This document shows positions 1 through 9,274 of a DNA stretch of 64,000 nucleotides, one piece after another (position 1 is the first letter of the stretch; the number at the start of each line of letters is the position of its first letter). The DNA is taken from positions 744,001 through 808,000 of the forward strand of contig JAOWBW010000388.1 of NCBI GenBank assembly GCA_026119855.1, given 5' to 3'. The notes beneath the pieces are model-generated. The model was not told the DNA's origin. It saw only the letters and a program-made list of their open reading frames with translations, and did not search any database. Both the position numbers and the translations under genes were made by a program. Origin of the DNA: Campanula takesimana. Lineage: Eukaryota > Streptophyta > Magnoliopsida > Asterales > Campanulaceae.

Positions 1-440
1 ATGCCCTTTAAAGAAGTCATGTACATGGCCTTGATTCCGCTAAACAAAAAGTAACACCGAATTTATTTTTATACCAAATTGCAACAAAATGATAATGTTC
101 GGAATCAAATCGGTAAATTTACGATGTTGGAAACCAAATTGCAAATATGATTAAAACACAGGTCAGCGAATTGCAAATTGCCCAATATTTGTTCAGATGA
201 TACGGAAACATAAGTAATTAGTATACACGATTAATAGTGATCCAAAAAGAGAAATTCCTTCGTACCAAAGAAATAATACCCACTTTTTCAATTGAAGTGA
301 AGTAGAGAATCATATCACTGTTTGCACTGACACCCTGTTTGCATGTTTGCACGACTGCAATGTGACTAACACATTGGTAAAAAGCATTGCCGAATTCCCT
401 TGAATATGGAACTAAACTCGTGTAATCATAGTTCAGGAAC
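1..440. other. No recognisable feature
   Basis: AT-rich sequence without a convincing coding region. Phrases near the start about losing identity to short AT-rich blocks resemble the text at 3880-3980, so this may be part of a dispersed repeat. I see nothing else to annotate. Confidence 0.4.
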
Positions 441-441
441 A

Positions 442-590
442 ACTTGCAAGAGTCTGTGAGTGCGCATGAAGCGCTCGAATATATCATTGTACGTGATACG
501 CTCATACAAGGCCTTGCAAGAGTTTAAGGGTGCGCAAGAAGCGCTCGCTTAATGCATCTGAAATCCTATGCGACCGCATGAAGCGGGCGC
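442..590 (+). repeat. GC-rich palindromic repeat units beside a copia LTR
   Basis: Two related units (about 442-475 and 513-548) share a cttgcaagagt core followed by gtgcgca-gaagcgctcg. A third partial unit at 571-590 ends in aagcgggcgc. Each holds facing GCGC blocks that could form a short hairpin. The third carries the GCGGGCGC octamer that recurs in several retroelements further along the window. Function unknown. Confidence 0.5.
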
Positions 591-660
591 AAAGCCTCGG
601 CAAATCTGTTCCTGGGTCGTGAGTCTAATTAGGGTTTTTTAACTCTGTAACCTTGCTTAG

Positions 661-903
661 TGTTAGAGAGTACTATATACAACTCTATCCTTACTGTACC
701 CTAGATAAGTCTAACGAAGTTATTCTAGGGTAGTTTGAAAGACAATCTAAGATGTGTAGTTTGTATTATGTTTCTCAATAATGAAATAGGTTCCCCTTCT
801 TCCCGTGAACGTAGCTAACACATCGTTGATGTGAACTACGTCGAGTTATTTATTATTTATGTTTGTCTTTCCCAATACGTTACTTTCCCAATACGTTATA
901 ACA
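661..903 (+). repeat. Degenerate Ty1/copia LTR
   Basis: The block starts TGTTAGAG and ends TTATAACA, giving TGTTA/TAACA termini. It carries the phrases usual near the 3' end of small plant copia LTRs (a CTCAATAATGAAATAGG block, then GTGAAC...GTGAACTACGT). Four bases after it comes tagtatcagagc (908-919), one mismatch from the initiator-Met tRNA primer-binding site TGGTATCAGAGC. The left boundary is inferred from the termini, because no second LTR is present. Confidence 0.55.
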
Positions 904-984
904 AACTAGTATCAGAGCTCCGGTTAGGAGTTTTGGGGCTTCTGCATAATCAAGATTTGATAGTGAGTGGGAAAAATATATCGG

Positions 985-1592
985 TTGAGCGTGAAGATTG
1001 ACAAGTTCATAAAGAGAAATAGTTTCAGTTTATGACAGTTTAAGATGAGAGCTTTGTTAAAACAGCAAGGTTTGTGGGCACATTATCCAAGAACAAGAAG
1101 TGTAAGGGAAATACTAATGAGATGATTGTTCTGAAGGAGAAAGCACATTCAATGATAATAATGCATGTGTTTCACAGATGATGTTATTATTAGAATTATG
1201 CTCTCATCCCCCTTAAAATGCCTTGTTAAAGGGTGAGGTTATCCAACCTATATAGTTAATCAATTATTTACTCCAAGTTGATGTGGGACTAATAAGGCTT
1301 TAACAAGCCCCCTCACGTGTAGGTCGGCATGACCTTCGGCTCTACACATGGACCATTAACATGCCGGCATGATCATCAGCTCAAACCGAACATTAGGAAA
1401 CAACTCCATCATCAACTTGGGCCCAGCTCTGATACCATATTAGAATTCGGCTATCATCCCCTTAAAAGGCCTTGTTAAGGGTGAGGTTATCCAACCTATA
1501 TAGTTAATCAATTTTACTCCAAGTTGATGTGGGACAAACAAAGCTTTAACAGTTATCAAAGTCTTTGATGAAGAGAGCGTCGTCTTGTAAAA
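985..1592 (+). pseudogene. Copia gag fragment split by a TRIM
   Basis: Downstream of the primer-binding site the conceptual translation shows decayed Ty1/copia gag N-terminal phrases, around KMRALLKQQGLW at roughly 1045-1075. After the TRIM (1188-1551) the same gag resumes with IKVFDEES (about 1554-1580). Stops and small indels make it non-functional. The Lx-W/QGLW spacing is typical of the UBN2/retrotran gag domain. Only about 80 residues remain. Confidence 0.55.
1188..1551 (-). mobile_element. TRIM (terminal-repeat retrotransposon in miniature)
   Basis: A 364 bp element flanked by the 5 bp duplication gttat (1183-1187 and 1552-1556). Its two LTRs, 1188-1305 and 1438-1551, are near-identical. 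On the minus strand the LTR begins TGTTAAAGC and is followed directly by a perfect TGGTATCAGAGC primer-binding site (complement at 1426-1437). A purine tract GTGAGGGGGCT precedes the other LTR. There is no coding capacity, as expected for a TRIM mobilised in trans by autonomous copia elements. It sits inside a copia gag remnant. Confidence 0.88.
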
Positions 1593-1599
1593 TGGTTGA

Positions 1600-2520
1600 T
1601 CTATCTACCGTCTTAAAATCTATTAGTATACTTGATTTCTCTTTCATGTGTGCAGCAAATCCGATTAGAATGGTAATATTTGGGTTTAGGGGAGCATTTA
1701 GCTAATAAACCTATTAAAACGGTAATGTTTGGATTTGGAGGAGCGTTTTGAGAACTCATATATCATCCGATTAAAATGGTAATATTTGGGTTTGGAGGAG
1801 CACATTGTGAGCTTTGAATCACTTTTTAATTTATTTTTTTATTACTGAATTTTTAAAACTATTTTAAGAGTGCACTTGAAAATGAGGATTAAACCCTTGA
1901 CTTTTCATACAAAAAGGTATGTTGGATGTCGCTTGAGCTATACCTTCTTGGCTTTAAACTAACACATTACGCAAAATACAATGCAGCTTCCAGTTTGAAC
2001 ACTCTATTAATCTCTAAGGCTTGAAATGTCGTATCATATCTCTATGATCCGATCCAAATTAATGTCTCTGATCAAGTAATTTCCTATTTGTGAGTTTTAT
2101 TGATTCCCCCTCCCCCGGCCCCTTGCTTTTTTGGAGTACGCTAGGCTTGATATACATTGTTGGACCCCTATTTGACAGCTAAATAGCTTCTTCTTTTTTT
2201 TTTTTAGCGTCAACTGTTAAAAACGACATTAGGTCGCCAATAAATGTATATGATCAAGCCAGAAACCCTTTTGCCACACCGTCAGATTGATGCAGATATC
2301 TTTCTTTTGACACCATTTTTTTCCGGTGAAGTATGGGAGCTTAAGCCCAATAGGTTCAAGTAATTTTTTTTTTTTTTTTTTTTGGTCTCAGTCTCATGAA
2401 TATTAGGAAAAAGTATCTGAACCCAGGTATTATTCAAAGAAGTTGATCCATCTACCGTCTATATAATCAATTCATATACTTGCTTTCTCTTTCATATGTG
2501 CATCAAATCATTTTAAAGTG
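1600..2520. repeat. Duplicated 3' flank of the TIR-gene family, with minisatellite
   Basis: Three imperfect units of about 57-65 bp (about 1655-1815) repeat the phrase ccgattaaaatggtaatatt followed by gggtttggaggagc. The text then runs through phrases (1975-2360) such as ccagtttgaacact, atgatccgatccaaa, gatatacattgttgg and aagccagaaaccctttt. The same phrases recur in the same order at 62490-63180. This marks the segment as paralogous to the 3' flank of the exon copy near 63.3 kb. No coding region is seen. Confidence 0.6.
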
Positions 2521-2523
2521 GTA

Positions 2524-3661
2524 CTCCCTCTGTCCTTTAATTAATTAATTAATGTCCAAATTTCATTTTAATGATATTTGGGAAATGTTCAATTTTATAC
2601 AATTTGGTGGAAAAGATGTTTTCATATGTTTGTAATCCACTTCTTAAACACTTAGTTTTGCGTGTATAAAGAGACTAGTGATTTATTTTTTTTTGATAAA
2701 AAAACATTTAGAGATAAGAGTTATTTTAGAAAGGCTTAAATACGTTTAATCCCCTAAAGTATACACTGAATCCCACTTTGCACCCCAGCGCGAAATTTGT
2801 GTCTAGGTGGTACCCAATGTTAAAATTATCCCACTTTGCCCCCCGGATCCTAACAAATGTTTTTAACGGAATTGATCATGTGCATGTCATATGATGATGT
2901 GTATTTTCGTAATTTTAACTCTCATTCTTCCTTTAAGTTATTTTTCCACTCCTCTCACTTATTATAAGTTTTAAAAATATTTTTAAACTATATATTACAT
3001 AAAAAATTATAATACTAATTAAAAATAAATAAAATCAAACAAATGACTCATGGAAAAAATAATAATGTTATATTTGGATTATAAATTATAGTTAGTGGTT
3101 TTCGTTTGATGTGACCTTTTTTTTTCTTTTTTTTTCAGGTTTAATTAATTTATACTTTTTATTTTACTAATTTTTGAAATCCAAATATAATTTTTTTATT
3201 TATTACATGAGTCATTTTTTTTATTTAATTTTTTTATTAGCATCATTAAAATAAATAATTAAATTAAATAATATGTTAGTAATTTATATTGATATTATAA
3301 TTTTATAATTCTTTTATGTAATAAATAGTGCAATTTTTTAATATTTATCATATATGAGAGTAGTGGAAAATTAATTTGAAGGAAGGTTGAGAGTAAAAAT
3401 AACGGAAATACCCATCATCATGTGACATGCACATGATCAATTTCGTTAAATTTCTAACATTTGCTCGGATCCAGGGACAAAGTGGGATAATTTTAACATT
3501 GGGTACCACTTACACACAAATTTTGCGCTGTAGTGCAAAGTGGGATTCGGTGTATACTTGGGGGTAAACGTATATAAGTCTTTCATAAAAGACATTCATT
3601 TTGAGATTTTTTTTTTAATTTTTTTTTTTTTGAAAACATACAATCATTTAGAGACGGAGGG
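2524..3661. mobile_element. Stowaway-like MITE interrupted by a MULE MITE
   Basis: Ends CTCCCTCTGTCC (2524-2535) and GACGGAGGGA (3653-3662) flanked by TA/TTA. The interior matches the related copies at 7757-7875, 18361-18560 and 61730-62470 once the nested 2733-3580 insertion is removed. The terminal inverted repeats and TA target fit Tc1/mariner Stowaway MITEs. Confidence 0.65.
2733..3580. mobile_element. Mutator-like foldback MITE
   Basis: Begins GGCTTAAATACGTTTAATCC and ends with its complement (GACTTATATACGTTTACCCC on the minus strand). The inverted repeats extend for more than 200 bp, including the phrases gaatcccactttgca, gttaaaattatcccac and gatcatgtgcatgtca on both arms. An imperfect 9 bp duplication (ttttagaaa / tttcataaa) fits Mutator. 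There is no coding content. It lies inside a Stowaway-like element. Confidence 0.75.
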
Positions 3662-3663
3662 AT

Positions 3664-3850
3664 TAATAATTGGGTTTTGGGGATAGTTTTGAGAGCTCAT
3701 ATTCGATTAAAATGGTAAATCTGGGGGAGGAGGAGTAGCGGTATGAGAGCTCATAATTCGATTAAAATTGTAATATTTTGGGTTTTAATTAGGGAGCGTT
3801 TTGAGACAAAATAAAAAATAAAAAATAAAATAGAACGACCAAGAAAAAAG
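3664..3850. repeat. Minisatellite-like repeats of the same flank family
   Basis: Two to three decayed copies of the phrase gagagctcataattcgatta with aaaatggtaat, also found at 1655-1815 and 62539-62688. They are followed by tagaacgaccaag...gaatggtagacttgag, which also follows the array at 62717. This confirms the paralogy of the two window ends. Confidence 0.55.
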
Positions 3851-4075
3851 AATGGTAGACTTGAGTAATTACCAAATTGCTAAATAATGTAAATGTTAGG
3901 ATACCAAATTACGAAATTAAACTGTTGGGAGCAACATTGCAAACTTATTTAAATGTTAGGAACAAAATTGCAATTTGCCCGCATGTTTTAAACAAACTCT
4001 AGTCTCTTTCTTCTTTTGCAAAACAAACAAATATTGATATCATCCCAAAAACATCATTGCTCATAATCATCCAAA

Positions 4076-4168
4076 ATGAGTATTTGTCTTCATCTTTCAT
4101 TCTTCATCGTTTTTATCTTTTGTCAGATCATTGTGACTGTTGAGTCAGCTCCGATCCCCTCTTCATAA
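4076..4168 (+). CDS. Possible 30-residue secreted peptide or signal-peptide exon
   Basis: An ATG in a good plant context opens a 30-codon frame whose product is almost entirely a signal peptide. It has a short N-terminus, a hydrophobic core (LSFFIVFIF to about residue 20) and a plausible cleavage after VESA, leaving only PIPSS before TAA. The preceding 60 bases read like a 5' leader (CT- and CAA-rich). A CT-rich tract follows at 4171-4200. It may be the truncated first exon of a secreted-protein gene or a chance open frame. No homologue is recognised, and the sequence alone does not show expression. Confidence 0.3.
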   Translation: MSICLHLSFFIVFIFCQIIVTVESAPIPSS

Positions 4169-4654
4169 TCTGTCTCTCGCTCTCTCTCGCTCTCTCTCTG
4201 TTTTTCTTCCTTTCAAAATTACAAATGGCGCATTTCATTAAAAAATTATCCATCTCCATCTTTTTCTTCTTCAGTCAGACAACATAAATTTCATTTTTTT
4301 TATTGGTATGATTAAAATTATTTTTGAAAATATCAAGAAAATTAAATTATTGATTTACTTCTATTATTGAAAATACAAAGAATTTAACTTACTTATATTA
4401 GTATGATTAAAAACCGTTTTTTCTCTCAAAAAACTTTCCCTTCTTCAACCTTCATCTTCATCTTACCAACTCTCGGTTCCAGTTTTAATTTGGTAATATT
4501 CTTTTTTTTTTCTTTTTTTTTGTTTTTGTGTCAACAACTTAATTTGTATTGTTTTAATCTCTTAATTTAAAATTTAATCATTGATTATTTTCAATTATTA
4601 ATGTTTTAATTAAGAGTAATTTCTTGCTTTCAATAATAAACTTCTCTCCTTTGT

Positions 4655-4840
4655 GAGAGCCGTTGTATTTAGGGTTGTTCACAAAAAGTTGGAACCGGAC
4701 CGGACCAATGAAAACCAGACCGAATTAATAGTGTTGGTCTGGTCTTGGTTCCATATTTAAGTAGAACCGATAAACTGGTCCGGTCCTGGTTTTGAGTAAG
4801 TTAAACACGGTTCTGGACCGGACCGGACCAATAATTATAT
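4655..4840. mobile_element. hAT-like GGTTCCGGTCC element, truncated
   Basis: Begins tttagggttgttcacaaaaa and then consists mainly of gaaccggaccggacc words and their complements. This is the same architecture as the intact MITE at 37038-37386, with TAGGG..TG-type ends and an interior of ACCGG repeats. The right terminus is not recognisable. Assignment rests on resemblance only. Confidence 0.4.
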
Positions 4841-4877
4841 CCACATATTATTATTATATTATATATACAAATATGTT

Positions 4878-4879
<2 letters not shown>

Positions 4880-4935
<56 letters not shown>
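4880..4935. repeat. (TA)n microsatellite
   Basis: About 28 uninterrupted AT dinucleotides. The IYIYIY open frames on both strands here are artefacts of this repeat. Confidence 0.95.
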
Positions 4936-4936
<1 letters not shown>

Positions 4937-5128
4937 CTACGTTAACCAAGCACACAATAAACAATATATTCAAACATGGTACAATACATGGTTGTTGTTT
5001 TTTTAAGTGATAAGTTGAAGGTGCGAAGAATGAGCAGGGTAAAACAGATGAGAACCAGAATTCCACTCCCCAAAACACCCATCTCGTTCTTCCAATTCTC
5101 TTTTCCACTAGGCTTGTTTATGCAGGCT

Positions 5129-5357
5129 TCATGGCAACATTGCTGACATTGTCCAAAAGAGTTGCGCATAGACATCCAAAATCCATCGATTTTGGTACAC
5201 AAATCTACCGATGATTGCCAACTTTTGTATCAACTCGTATACAGTTTCCATTCGGCCCTTACTCCTCGGATTTGGTCGCGGTTTCACTGTAATCCCCAGG
5301 ATTATAAATTCTTGACGAATATCTTCAACCATTTCATTTATAAACTTTGCCCACTTC
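5129..5357 (-). CDS. Second exon of the TIR-domain gene (copy A, frameshifted)
   Basis: On the minus strand a pyrimidine-rich stretch ending GTGCAG (5363-5358) precedes G-AAG-TGG. This continues in frame from the phase-2 donor of the TIR exon at 6834. The product starts KWAKFINEMVEDIRQEF and includes VKPRPNPRSKGRMETVYELI and IIGRFVYQNRWILDV. Compared with the intact paralogue at 63277-63700, a 2 bp loss at about 5172 shifts the frame, so this copy ends early at WTMSAMLP (75 residues after the junction). The original frame continues to about 5035 and would encode a Cys-rich stretch and the hydrophobic segment ILVLICFTLLIL. The encoded protein therefore probably lacks the membrane anchor kept by copy C. 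I do not recognise this C-terminal family. Confidence 0.6.
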
Positions 5358-5453
5358 CTGCACCCCATCCATCCAAACCAAAACAACAACTTTATACAGT
5401 CAAATTTCAAGCACGATAATCATAAAGTCAACATAAGATTATGGTATATACTA

Positions 5454-5636
5454 CTCCATCCATATATTCTGAAATAATCTTCTCATTTGTCACTTTTCAT
5501 TGTTCCAAAAAAGTTCTTCCCATTTCAACAATTTGAGTTTAAATGCGCATAAACACAACATGACTTGTGAAACAAGTGTTCAAAACTTTATAAAGTTTGA
5601 ATAGTCAAATGTGAAAATAATTTTGAGCGGTGGAAG
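5454..5636. mobile_element. Stowaway-like MITE, decayed
   Basis: Degenerate ends (ctccatccatat / gcggtggaag) with TA flanks. The interior matches the reverse complement of the copy at 59559-59737, including ttttcattgttccaaaa and gtttgaatagtcaaatgtga. Confidence 0.65.
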
Positions 5637-5667
5637 TATTATATCTTTCTGGTATGGAAAGAGTATA

Positions 5668-5919
5668 CTCCATCCGCCCTACACGAATTAGGATTTTTTG
5701 GTTGGGCATGGGGATTAAGGAAAAGATGTTAGTGGAGTACGTGCTGTGAGTATGAAAAGTGAAGTAGGAAAGAGAAAGTGGGGTGGAGAATAATGAGTGG
5801 AAAGTTGTTGTGACTGTGTATATGGGTCTCATTAAATAAAACACTTCCATTTTTTAGTTGTCCTAATTCGAATGGGACACCCAAAATAGAAATTTGTCAT
5901 AATTCGAGTGGCGAGGGAG
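5668..5919. mobile_element. Stowaway-like MITE
   Basis: Starts ctccatccgccct after TA and ends ggcgagggag before TA. Inner inverted words are cgaattaggat / tcataattcg. The interior resembles 33541-33852. Confidence 0.65.
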
Positions 5920-6495
5920 TATTGGTCCTCACAGTAAGTATAAAGCAGGTGAAAGTATGAAAGTCAATGCATGATACTCCCTCCGTCCTGGTTTATTGTT
6001 TTTAGTTTGACTTTGCACGCTTATTAAAAAAATATAAAAACTAAAAAAAAATCAAATTTTTTTTGGAATAAAAAAAAATTGTCATGGGTCGCTGCCACGT
6101 GGCAGATTTTGAGTGGTGCATGGGTTGGGATTCTATACTTCACGGATAATATTGTACACGAGTCAGTAGTGGACCCGTCTCGATTATAAGACGGATCTTT
6201 AAGTATTCTAAAACAAGACCACCTTACAAACAAATGCTCTTGATTGGTGGGAGGATGCGTCAAAGCGATATGTATGACACTACAGATCCCAAATAGTATG
6301 TCTGTCTTTCACCTTCTCTTTATGGAAACGTCCAACTTCATCAATTGTAGTTTTTTTTTTCCTTTTTAACTTAAATACTTAATATCTTTACGACCAACAA
6401 GATTAATATATTTGTTTTAAAATCATATTGTATTTTCCCAGTGAAAAATAAAAATAAAAATAAATACTATACAGTACTGTATTTTAAACCATTTA

Positions 6496-6719
6496 GGGGT
6501 CGTTTGGTAACCTGATAAAAGGCGGGATAAGATAAATAATACGAGATAGGGTTGTTTGGTAGGATTTTAAATCTTGGACTAATTAGAAGGTTGGAGCCGA
6601 TAAGAGGCTTATCTCCTTGTTATTTATCCCTTAAAAAGGGGGTGGTGTTATTTATACACCGATTATTAGTACACAAATTAATAATCATGCTTATCCATGT
6701 CTTGCTACCAAACGAGCCC
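6496..6719. mobile_element. Tourist-like (PIF/Harbinger) MITE
   Basis: 224 bp with inverted ends GGGGTCGTTTGGTA and GGGCTCGTTTGGTA (minus strand), flanked on both sides by TTA (6493-6495, 6720-6722), the PIF/Harbinger target. It lies in the inferred intron, about 115 bp after the TIR exon donor. Confidence 0.85.
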
Positions 6720-6833
6720 TTACTGTCTGTCTCCTATCTTCGACTTTCCCTTCCCCACCATCTCCACCACTCAACACCGCCCCTCACCACCACCACCACC
6801 ACCACTTACAAAAAATAGAAAGAAAAAACTTAC

Positions 6834-7393
6834 CCAGTTAAAATCCTTCCTCGATAGCGTGCAACTTCTCTCAACCCAGCATTCCACAGCTTCACCTTGT
6901 TATGCCACTTCCATTTCTGGATCCAATTCCAATATGAGTACCTCTTTTTATGCTCCGCCAGTGCATCTCCATAGCACCCTCTTTCTTCATGAATATCATC
7001 CGGATCTACACCGTCCGCATAGATCGGTTGCAACACATAACCCGACCCAAGATCCCTTTTCCGATCAAGTATACGTACAAGCTCCTCTAGACACCATTCC
7101 GAAGAAGCGAAATTTCTCGAGAAGATTATAACCGCCCCCATCGAATTGTTAATCGCCTCTCGTATAACAAAATCAATATCGTGACCCGTGCGTATAGATT
7201 CATCGTCCATGAACACGTTGAATCCTGCGCGGTGCAAAGCATCGTGCATAAGGGAAGCTATGTTTTCCCTCGTGTCTACGCCACGGAAGCTTAAGAAAAT
7301 GTGAAGAGGCGACGATGAAGATGAAGACCCGACAGAAATCATCTGGGAAGTTATGAGTAAAAGGGCGGCGATGGCGGGGAGAAAGGCCGCCAT
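6834..7393 (-). CDS. TIR-domain exon of a plant TIR-only (TX-type) gene
   Basis: ATG at 7393. Residues 3-19 are strongly hydrophobic (a signal or anchor segment, unusual for plant TIRs), then a serine run. The TIR domain begins at about residue 31: FLSFRG at 33-38, DTRENI at 40-45, and SSEWCLEEL at 97-105. E104 is at the position of the catalytic glutamate of NAD+-cleaving plant TIRs. The PIY...VDPDDI and YGDALAEH motifs follow. The unspliced frame stops at 6830, but GTAAGT at 6833 is a strong donor and the frame continues into 5357. There is no NB-ARC or LRR in the window. Known plant TIR domains cleave NAD+ to make immune signals; whether this one does is inference. Product about 262 residues with exon 2. 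Confidence 0.8.
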
Positions 7394-7472
7394 CTTTCTA
7401 TTTTTGAGTAGGAAATGAGGCTAGCTAGGGTTAATGATTGGTTTGATAAGCAGACTTAATTTTGCTCGTGAG

Positions 7473-7482
7473 TCTATATAGA
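7473..7482 (-). promoter_or_regulatory. TATA box and W-box cores upstream of the TIR gene
   Basis: TCTATATAGAC lies about 80 bp upstream of the ATG on the minus strand, a suitable TATA position. WRKY-type W-box cores lie further upstream: TTGACT at 7508-7513 (plus strand) and TTGACC at 7732-7737 (minus strand). Such sites are common in defence genes, but these short words also occur by chance. Confidence 0.5.
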
Positions 7483-7756
7483 GAAGAAAAAGGGTAGTTT
7501 GGGAATGTTGACTATGCTATACATCTAACACGTGGTACGAAAACATGAAGATGAGGTCCACTTTTATCCAATTCAACCGAAGCTATGCCAACTTGCATCT
7601 TGATTAGGTGCACGTGAGAGTGGCCGACTAGTGAGTGACTGATGTATGATGTAGGCATGAACAATTCCGTTGATTCTATATATATTCGCATGGGACAATA
7701 AACCTAGATTTTATTATTTATTTATTTTTTAGGTCAACTTGCATCTTGTTTGTTAC

Positions 7757-7875
7757 TACCTCGGTGAAAAAAATTTCGAAAAAAAATATTTAGGGAGAAA
7801 GTTATGTTAAAAAAAAGACACTCATTTAGGAACAAAGATTTCTTGAAAATGGACACTCATTTAAGGACAGAGTGT
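7757..7875. mobile_element. Short MITE (ACTACCTC...GACAGAGTG family)
   Basis: Flanked by TA. Contains aaatttcgaaaaaa, agggagaaagttatg and two gacactcattta words. It is a shorter relative of 18361-18560 and of the inverted copy at 61730-62470. Confidence 0.5.
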
Positions 7876-8129
7876 ACTTTTTTTAGGTAGATAAATATTT
7901 TGACTATTCGTATGTACCTTACCTTTGTATATACATTAGGATTATTGTATGAAACTTCCTATATAATATTGAATCTAATATAAAGTCAAACCAAGTTGGG
8001 TATTCAACTACATAGCTAATAGCTTGAGATTCTTCCTTTTTGCCGTGTATCTCTCGGCACTTTATCGTTCTCAATTGACTCGCCTTGTCTTATGTATATA
8101 TTTGATGAGTAAGTTTGGGCGGAAATTAG

Positions 8130-8345
8130 TTTTTTTATAAGTTATAAGAAGTCCACGTTTTAATACAGTTTCATTTTTAAAATAGCGGGTTTAGACTTTA
8201 AAACAGTGAGTTTAAGCTTAAAAACACCTATAAATAAAATAGTGAGTTTTTGCCTTAAAACAGTGAGTTGAGTTAGGCTTTAAAACTATGAGTTTCGGTC
8301 TTAAAACACATAAATAAGCACACCTATTTCACAATACAATGAGTT
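8130..8345. repeat. Degenerate tandem repeat with cttaaaacagtgagttt units
   Basis: About five units of 30-35 bp repeat the words taaaacagtgagttt or taaaactatgagttt. The left edge carries ataagttataagaagtc, which resembles the arm of the inverted-repeat element at 20137-20258. Confidence 0.55.
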
Positions 8346-8479
8346 CACAGTTTTCTTTTTCACAAAAAAAAAATAAAAAAAATAAAAAATATAATAGAAA
8401 TGAAAGTGAGCTAATGTTAAAAGAATTTTCTTTTAACACAAGTATTATTTATTTTCCTATCTTTTATTATTTTCTTTTT

Positions 8480-8933
8480 ATTTTCGTCATTATTGGTAGT
8501 AGGTTAATTTTATAGGATTCTAGAATAGATTTTGAGTCAATTTACTTGTTTTTGAGTCCTATTATCTTACCATATAGGTTAGGGTTAATTCTAGAAGGTT
8601 TTGAATTGTTTTTCAAGTTATATAGGCAATATAAAATAGACCTAAAGTTGTAATCCGAAAATTACATTTTTATTCAATAAAAATTAAGATTGTTTTGCAT
8701 CTTGTTTGGGTTTAATCCCGCCTTTGGCTTGCAGAAGAGTTTCTTCGGAAATTCTTATTAAGGAATTTTATTCCTTGCGAAAGGATTTTCTTCGGTGAAT
8801 CCTTGTTCAAACCCTAGTTCGTGGATTCGAATTAGGTCAAATATTCTGACTTTCCAGGATATTTGTATATCCCTTTTATTATTCCGCTGCGTGTACTACA
8901 TCACTTTTCTTAATTCTTGTATCATTTCTAAAA
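8480..8933 (+). repeat. Probable LTR 3' part (U5-like), disrupted by the Helitron
   Basis: Reads like the R-U5 end of a plant LTR: a poly-A signal-like caataaaa stretch, then gcttgcagaagagtt, repeated ttcttcgg words and tattattccgctgcgtg. No primer-binding site or partner LTR is seen. The Helitron end begins at 8934. Confidence 0.3.
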
Positions 8934-9017
8934 CTAGTAAGTAACCCGTCGATATTCGACGGGCACAATTAAACTAATTAATAAAATATAACTTAAAATA
9001 AATATTCTAAATAAATA

Positions 9018-9274
9018 CTCCCTCCGTCTCAGAAAGATGGTCAACTTTTGATTTTTGATGGTCAATACAAGTGAACTTTGACTAAATATAAATGTCAATC
9101 TAATCATCCTTGTGAAATTCTAAAACTTGTTATTGATTAATCATCAAGTGATTTATCAATGACAAATTTTAAAATTTTATTGGGATGATTAGATTGATAA
9201 TAATATTTAGTCAAAGTTCACATGTGTTGACCATTAAAAATCCAAAGTGGACTATCTTTCTGGGACAGAGGGAG
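9018..9274. mobile_element. Stowaway-like MITE
   Basis: CTCCCTCCGTCTCAGAAAGA at the left and its near-complement tctttctgggacagagggag at the right, TA flanks. Long inner inverted repeats around gtcaacttttg/gttgaccat. Confidence 0.85.

Larger units (their letters stand above)
5358..6833 (-). other. Inferred intron of the TIR-domain gene
   Basis: Bounded on the minus strand by GTAAGT (from 6833) and GTGCAG (to 5358). It holds two Stowaway-like MITEs, a truncated MITE end at about 5973 (ctccctccgtcctgg), a Tourist-like MITE and a CCACCA-rich stretch (6760-6805). The rest, about 5925-6490, has no recognisable feature. The splice junction is inferred from consensus sites, preserved frame and conservation of the acceptor in two paralogues. 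Confidence 0.55.

Noticed and set aside
4792..5010. Open frames with IYIYIY runs on both strands
   Set aside because: They are translations of the (TA)n microsatellite at 4880-4935.
6697..7131. Plus-strand open frame of 144 codons over the TIR exon
   Set aside because: It is antisense to the TIR domain and begins in a CCACCA repeat; the minus strand carries the conserved TIR motifs.
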